Source: Methylobacterium pseudosasicola
Lineage (GTDB): Bacteria; Pseudomonadota; Alphaproteobacteria; Rhizobiales; Beijerinckiaceae
DNA: 64,000 bases
Direction of reading: 5' to 3'
NCBI RefSeq assembly: GCF_900114535.1
Contig: NZ_FOTK01000027.1
Coordinates: 1 to 64,000 of the forward strand
Numbering within the stretch: the stretch's first letter is position 1; the number at the start of each line of letters is the position of its first letter. A program made the translations under genes and the position numbers. The notes below the pieces were generated by a model. The model saw only the letters and a list, made by a program, of their open reading frames with translations. It ran no database searches and was not told where the DNA came from. Shown here in pieces: positions 60,656 to 64,000 of the stretch.

Positions 60656-61357
60656 ATGACCTCTGCCACGGCCACGGTGACCCGCCGCCTCGCAGCCGAG
60701 CCCTCGCCGCTGGCGTTTGAGCCGGCCGGCACGGCGCTGGTGATCATCGACATGCAGCGCGACTTCCTCGAGCCGGGGGGCTTCGGGGCGAGCCTCGGCA
60801 ACGACGTCTCGCTCCTGGCCAGCGCGGTCCCGCCTGCGCGGGCACTGCTCGCGGCCGCCCGCCGCGCCGGGCTACTGGTGGTACACACGCGCGAAGGTCA
60901 CCGACCGGACCTGTCGGACGCCCCGCCGGCCAAGCTTGCCCGCGGCGAGCCGTCCGCCCGCATCGGCGATCCCGGCCCGATGGGCCGGATCCTGATCCGC
61001 GGCGAGGCCGGCCATGACATCGTCCCGGAATTGCGGCCCGAGCCCGGCGAGCCGGTCATCGACAAACCCGGCAAGGGCGCCTTCTACGCCACCGACCTCG
61101 CCAGCATCCTGAGCGCCCGGCGCATCGACACCCTCCTCGTCTGCGGCGTGACGACTGAGGTCTGCGTCCACACCACCGTGCGCGAGGCCAACGACCGCGG
61201 CTACCGATGCGCCGTCGTCGCGGATGCCTGCGGCTCGTATATTCCAGAGTTCCACGCCGCCGGGCTCGCGATGATCAAGGCGCAAGGCGGGATCTTCGGC
61301 TGGGTCACCGATTCCGCCGCCGTTGTCGACGCCCTCGACGGATCGGCACCGCCATAG
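60656..61357 (+). CDS. Isochorismatase-fold cysteine hydrolase, second paralogue
   Basis: 233 residues from the ATG (MTSATATVTRRLAAEPSPLA); a GTG three codons earlier is possible. Asp32 (ALVIIDMQRDF), Lys138 (VIDKPGKGAF) and Cys170 (VTTEVCVHTT) form the catalytic triad. About half its residues match the biuret-hydrolase-like protein at 44402, but the loop after the Lys reads GAFYATDL instead of GSFCATDL and the ANKRWRSRR loop is shortened, so substrate choice probably differs. Divergent from the Tsx-ABC operon and upstream of guanine deaminase. Biuret, triuret, or another carbamoyl/ureide compound are candidates. Confidence 0.88.
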   Translation: MTSATATVTRRLAAEPSPLAFEPAGTALVIIDMQRDFLEPGGFGASLGNDVSLLASAVPPARALLAAARRAGLLVVHTREGHRPDLSDAPPAKLARGEPSARIGDPGPMGRILIRGEAGHDIVPELRPEPGEPVIDKPGKGAFYATDLASILSARRIDTLLVCGVTTEVCVHTTVREANDRGYRCAVVADACGSYIPEFHAAGLAMIKAQGGIFGWVTDSAAVVDALDGSAPP

Positions 61358-61533
61358 GCCTCCATCCCGGCAGGCATATTGCTACGTCGCCGGGACGATG
61401 CCCGGCGCTCGGATAGCGTCGACTCGCTGATCATGGGGCTCAAGCGCAGGGCGTGAAGCTCGTGGCCCGGGTGATCGTAGCGGTCGTCCGGTTCGCGTTC
61501 GCCGGGACCGGCAGCGCACGCAGAGGGGGTGCG

Positions 61534-62874
61534 ATGAGAGCGATCCGCGGGCAGGCCGTCAGCCTGCGGGGCAACCCGTTCCTCAGCGAGGACTGCCTCG
61601 ACCACGTCGCCGACGCGCTCATCCTCATGGAGGACGGGCGCGTCACCGCCTTCGGCCCGTATGCGCAGCTCGTGGGCATGGTCCCCGCCGGCGTCGATGT
61701 CGTGGCGTACGAGAACGCCCTGATCCTGCCGGGGCTGATCGACACCCACGTCCATTACCCGCAGCTGCAGATGATCGCCTCCTACGGCGAGCAGCTGCTT
61801 GCCTGGCTCGACAAGTACACCTTCCCGGCCGAGCTTGAGTTCGCTGACGCGGCACACGCGGAAACGGTCGCCAAGCTGTTCTTCCGCGAGATCCTGGGCG
61901 CGGGCACCACCACGGCGGTGGTGTATTGCACGGTGCATCCCGGCTCGGTCGAGGCGTTCTTCGCCGAATCGGAGCGCTTCAAGACGCGCATGATCGCCGG
62001 CAAGGTGCTGATGGACCGCAACGCCCCGGCGGCGCTCCTCGATACGGCCCAGCGCGGCTACGACGAGAGCAAGGCGCTGATCGCGCGCTGGCACGGACGC
62101 GGTCGGCAACATTACTGCGTCACGCCACGCTTCGCACCGAGCTGCACCGAGGCGCAGCTCGATGCGGCCGGCGCACTCCTGCGGGAGCACGATGACCTCT
62201 TCCTTCAGACGCATCTCTGCGAGAACACCGACGAGATCGCTTGGGTCAGGGAGCTGTTTCCGGAGCGAAAGAGCTACCTCGACGTCTACGCCCATGCCGG
62301 CCTCGTCGGTCCGCGCTCGGTCCTCGGCCACGCGATCCACATGAGCGAGGCCGATTTCTGCACCTGCCATTCCAGCGGGGCGGCGCTCGCCCATTGCCCG
62401 ACCTCGAACGGCTTCCTGGGCAGCGGCCTGTTCCGGTTGTTCGACGCCCTCGATCCGAAGCGCCCCGTGCGGGTCGGGCTCGGCACCGATGTCGGCGCGG
62501 GCACCACACTCTCGCTGCTCAAGACGCTCGGGGAAGCCTACAAGGTCGCGGCCCTGCGGGGCACCAAGCTCGATGCGGTCCGGGCGTTCTGGCTTGCCAC
62601 CCTGGGGGGTGCCGAAGCCCTGCGCCTCGACGACCGGATTGGCCGGATCGCGCCGGGCCATGACGCCGACCTCTGCGTGCTCGACCTCGCGGCCACGCCG
62701 CTTCTCGGCTTCCGCACCGGCACCTGCAGCAGCATCGAGGAGCTTCTGTTCGTGCTGATGACGCTGGGGGACCACCGCACGGTCCGCGCCACCTGGGTCG
62801 CGGGGGAATGTGTCTACGACAATCGCCGCCCAGGCGACCCGCTGCGCTATCCCGTGTCGGAGGCCATGGCCTGA
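61534..62874 (+). CDS. guaD: Guanine deaminase
   Basis: 446 residues; AGAGGGGGT precedes the ATG and decides the start. Amidohydrolase fold with zinc ligands in PGLIDTHVHYPQ, HLCEN, GHAIHMS and GTDVGAG; FAPSC and the CTVHPGSVEAFFAES segment fit guanine deaminase rather than atrazine-type enzymes. It converts guanine to xanthine and ammonia. Xanthine dehydrogenase, the link to uricase, is not in the window. Confidence 0.95.
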   Translation: MRAIRGQAVSLRGNPFLSEDCLDHVADALILMEDGRVTAFGPYAQLVGMVPAGVDVVAYENALILPGLIDTHVHYPQLQMIASYGEQLLAWLDKYTFPAELEFADAAHAETVAKLFFREILGAGTTTAVVYCTVHPGSVEAFFAESERFKTRMIAGKVLMDRNAPAALLDTAQRGYDESKALIARWHGRGRQHYCVTPRFAPSCTEAQLDAAGALLREHDDLFLQTHLCENTDEIAWVRELFPERKSYLDVYAHAGLVGPRSVLGHAIHMSEADFCTCHSSGAALAHCPTSNGFLGSGLFRLFDALDPKRPVRVGLGTDVGAGTTLSLLKTLGEAYKVAALRGTKLDAVRAFWLATLGGAEALRLDDRIGRIAPGHDADLCVLDLAATPLLGFRTGTCSSIEELLFVLMTLGDHRTVRATWVAGECVYDNRRPGDPLRYPVSEAMA

Positions 62875-62954
62875 ACGGGGCTCGTGCTCCGCCCATGAGT
62901 ATTCACTTTGGCGCGGCGCTTGCTTCAGCTTGGCTGTCGTTCTTAGGGAAGATC

Positions 62955-63197
62955 ATGCGCCGGTTGTATCTCGGGCTCGCCCTTCTCGTTGCCCTTCCGG
63001 GTGCCGCATACGCACAAAGCTACACCGCGCCTGCGCCGACCGACGTGCCGTCCTCCGGCACCAGGGAGCTGAACAAGGCTGATCGCAAGACCGCCTGCAC
63101 GCAGGAGGCGGACCGGCGCAACATGCGGGGCCTACCGCGCCAGCAATACCGCGCCGCCTGTCGCGGGCGCGCGATACCGAAGCGCGTGAATTCCTGA
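62955..63197 (+). CDS. Small secreted protein, AQSYTAPAG family (member 5)
   Basis: 80 residues. Signal MRRLYLGLALLVALPGAAYA, mature QSYTAPAPTDVPSSGTRELN, then a basic region with two cysteines (KTACTQEADRRNMRGLPRQQ, YRAACRGRAIP) that could form a disulphide. Keeps the shared mature start but has a different tail from the other members. Confidence 0.7.
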   Translation: MRRLYLGLALLVALPGAAYAQSYTAPAPTDVPSSGTRELNKADRKTACTQEADRRNMRGLPRQQYRAACRGRAIPKRVNS

Positions 63198-63348
63198 CTT
63201 GCCGATTTCCTGAGCGACGTACCTCGCAGCGGCGCGGCAGGAGCTTTTCTCAGGCCGGCAAGCGTATCGCGATGGCGACGCGCGCCAGCATCTCGCTGCT
63301 TCGCCTGAGCTTGCGCGTCTGTGAAGCAGCCGCGTCCTCTCGATCGTA

Positions 63349-64000
63349 TCAAGCGGCCCGCGTCGCGGTGAGACCGATGAACGTGTCTTCCACCAAGCTG
63401 ACATGGTTCAGCATGGCCGCATGCGCCGCCGCGGCATCGCCCGACACGATCGCCTGCATGATGCGTTCGTGCTCGGCGTGCGAGCGCGGCAAGCGTCCGG
63501 GACTCCGGAACTGGGCCCGACGATAGGGGCCGAGGCGCCGGCGCAGGCCGACGGCCATATCCGCCAGGATGCTGTTGTGGCTGCCCGCGTAGATCAAGGC
63601 ATGGAAGATCAGGTTCGCCTCGATGAACCCGGCGACATCGTCGCTCTCGACAAGTGCCCCCATCCGCTCGTGCTGACTCTGAAGGCGCCTGCGTTCGATC
63701 GGCGTCATGCTCATCGCCGATAGCCGGGCGCAAGTCGCCTCCAGCTCGCCCATGGCGACGAACATGATCTCCAATTGCGCGGGCGTGATCTCGGCAACGA
63801 CGGCGCTCCGTCGCGGTCTCAGTTCGACCAGGCCCGTGGCGGCGAGGGAGCGGATCGCTTCCCGGACCGGTGTCCGCGAGACCGCGTATTGCTCCGCCAG
63901 CCGATGCTCATCGAGACGCGTTCCCGGTGCGAGCACGCCGGAGAGGATCGCGTCGCCGATCTCGGCTGCCAACTTGTCCGTCTGCGTCTGCTTGTTCGAC
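63349..64000 (-). CDS. GntR-family (FadR-type) regulator, cut by window edge
   Basis: At least 217 residues; the frame runs open through the right edge (…QTQTDKLAAEIGDAI), so the start is outside; an internal TTG at 63972 is unlikely to be the start. Winged HTH: DEHRLAEQYAVSRTPVREAI, RSLAATGLVELRPRRSAVV. The rest is the all-helical FCD ligand domain (EANLIFHALIYAGSHNSILA, SHAEHERIMQAIVSGDAAAA) with His residues typical of metal/effector binding. Such regulators often control adjacent purine or ureide catabolic operons. Confidence 0.9.
   Translation of the reverse strand, partial: SNKQTQTDKLAAEIGDAILSGVLAPGTRLDEHRLAEQYAVSRTPVREAIRSLAATGLVELRPRRSAVVAEITPAQLEIMFVAMGELEATCARLSAMSMTPIERRRLQSQHERMGALVESDDVAGFIEANLIFHALIYAGSHNSILADMAVGLRRRLGPYRRAQFRSPGRLPRSHAEHERIMQAIVSGDAAAAHAAMLNHVSLVEDTFIGLTATRAA

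Overview
The window is high-GC alphaproteobacterial DNA, most likely from Methylobacterium or a close relative. This rests on a NepR anti-sigma factor beside HWE histidine kinases, a KaiC/KaiB operon with no KaiA, and a set of tiny secreted proteins that I associate with that genus. Genus level is an inference.

Region 1 (1-14.2 kb) is sensory. A cut-off IS1182-like transposase end is followed by nepR, which converges on a GAF/PAS/HWE kinase. A second, membrane-bound HWE kinase comes next. A tightly overlapped minus-strand operon follows: small ribbon-helix-helix-like protein, kaiC, kaiB, kaiB, hybrid histidine kinase, GAF protein. A Crp/Fnr regulator, an AT-rich small HTH-like gene and a PAS protein close the block.

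Region 2 (14.2-34.6 kb) is accessory DNA, mostly unrecognised genes. It holds a ribbon-helix-helix gene divergent from a three-gene operon whose first protein has a PD-(D/E)XK-like motif, with an iterated motif between them. It also holds a 74-bp element with perfect 20-bp inverted repeats, a DUF2252 protein, a palindrome/iteron cluster upstream of a large serine recombinase, and an operon of metallophosphoesterase, AAA+ ATPase, a second metallophosphoesterase that has lost its metal ligands, and a small protein. An ArsR regulator and a CxxCxxCC-type protein follow.

Region 3 (34.7-41.4 kb) is debris and breakpoints. It contains an IS481-family copy in a CTAG duplication whose transposase has an amber codon, an NmrA-like/LysR divergent pair, an orphan low-GC gene, a gene-poor 1.3 kb with a tRNA/tmRNA-like 3' end, and a patatin fragment abutting an IS3 OrfA fragment.

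Region 4 (41.4-64 kb) is a nitrogen-scavenging island. A first BMP-type ABC importer is built together with formamidase and a biuret-hydrolase-like enzyme. Urate oxidase and an NCS2 permease lie divergent from a UraD-UraH fusion. A second BMP importer sits with a Tsx-like outer-membrane channel. It stands divergent from a second isochorismatase-fold hydrolase and a guanine deaminase. A FadR-type GntR regulator is cut by the right edge. Together these would import nucleobases, nucleosides or ureides and strip their nitrogen as ammonia: guanine to xanthine, urate to allantoin, biuret-like compounds and formamide. Xanthine dehydrogenase and allantoinase are not in the window. Five small secreted proteins with related AQSYTAPAG-like mature N-termini are scattered only through this island.
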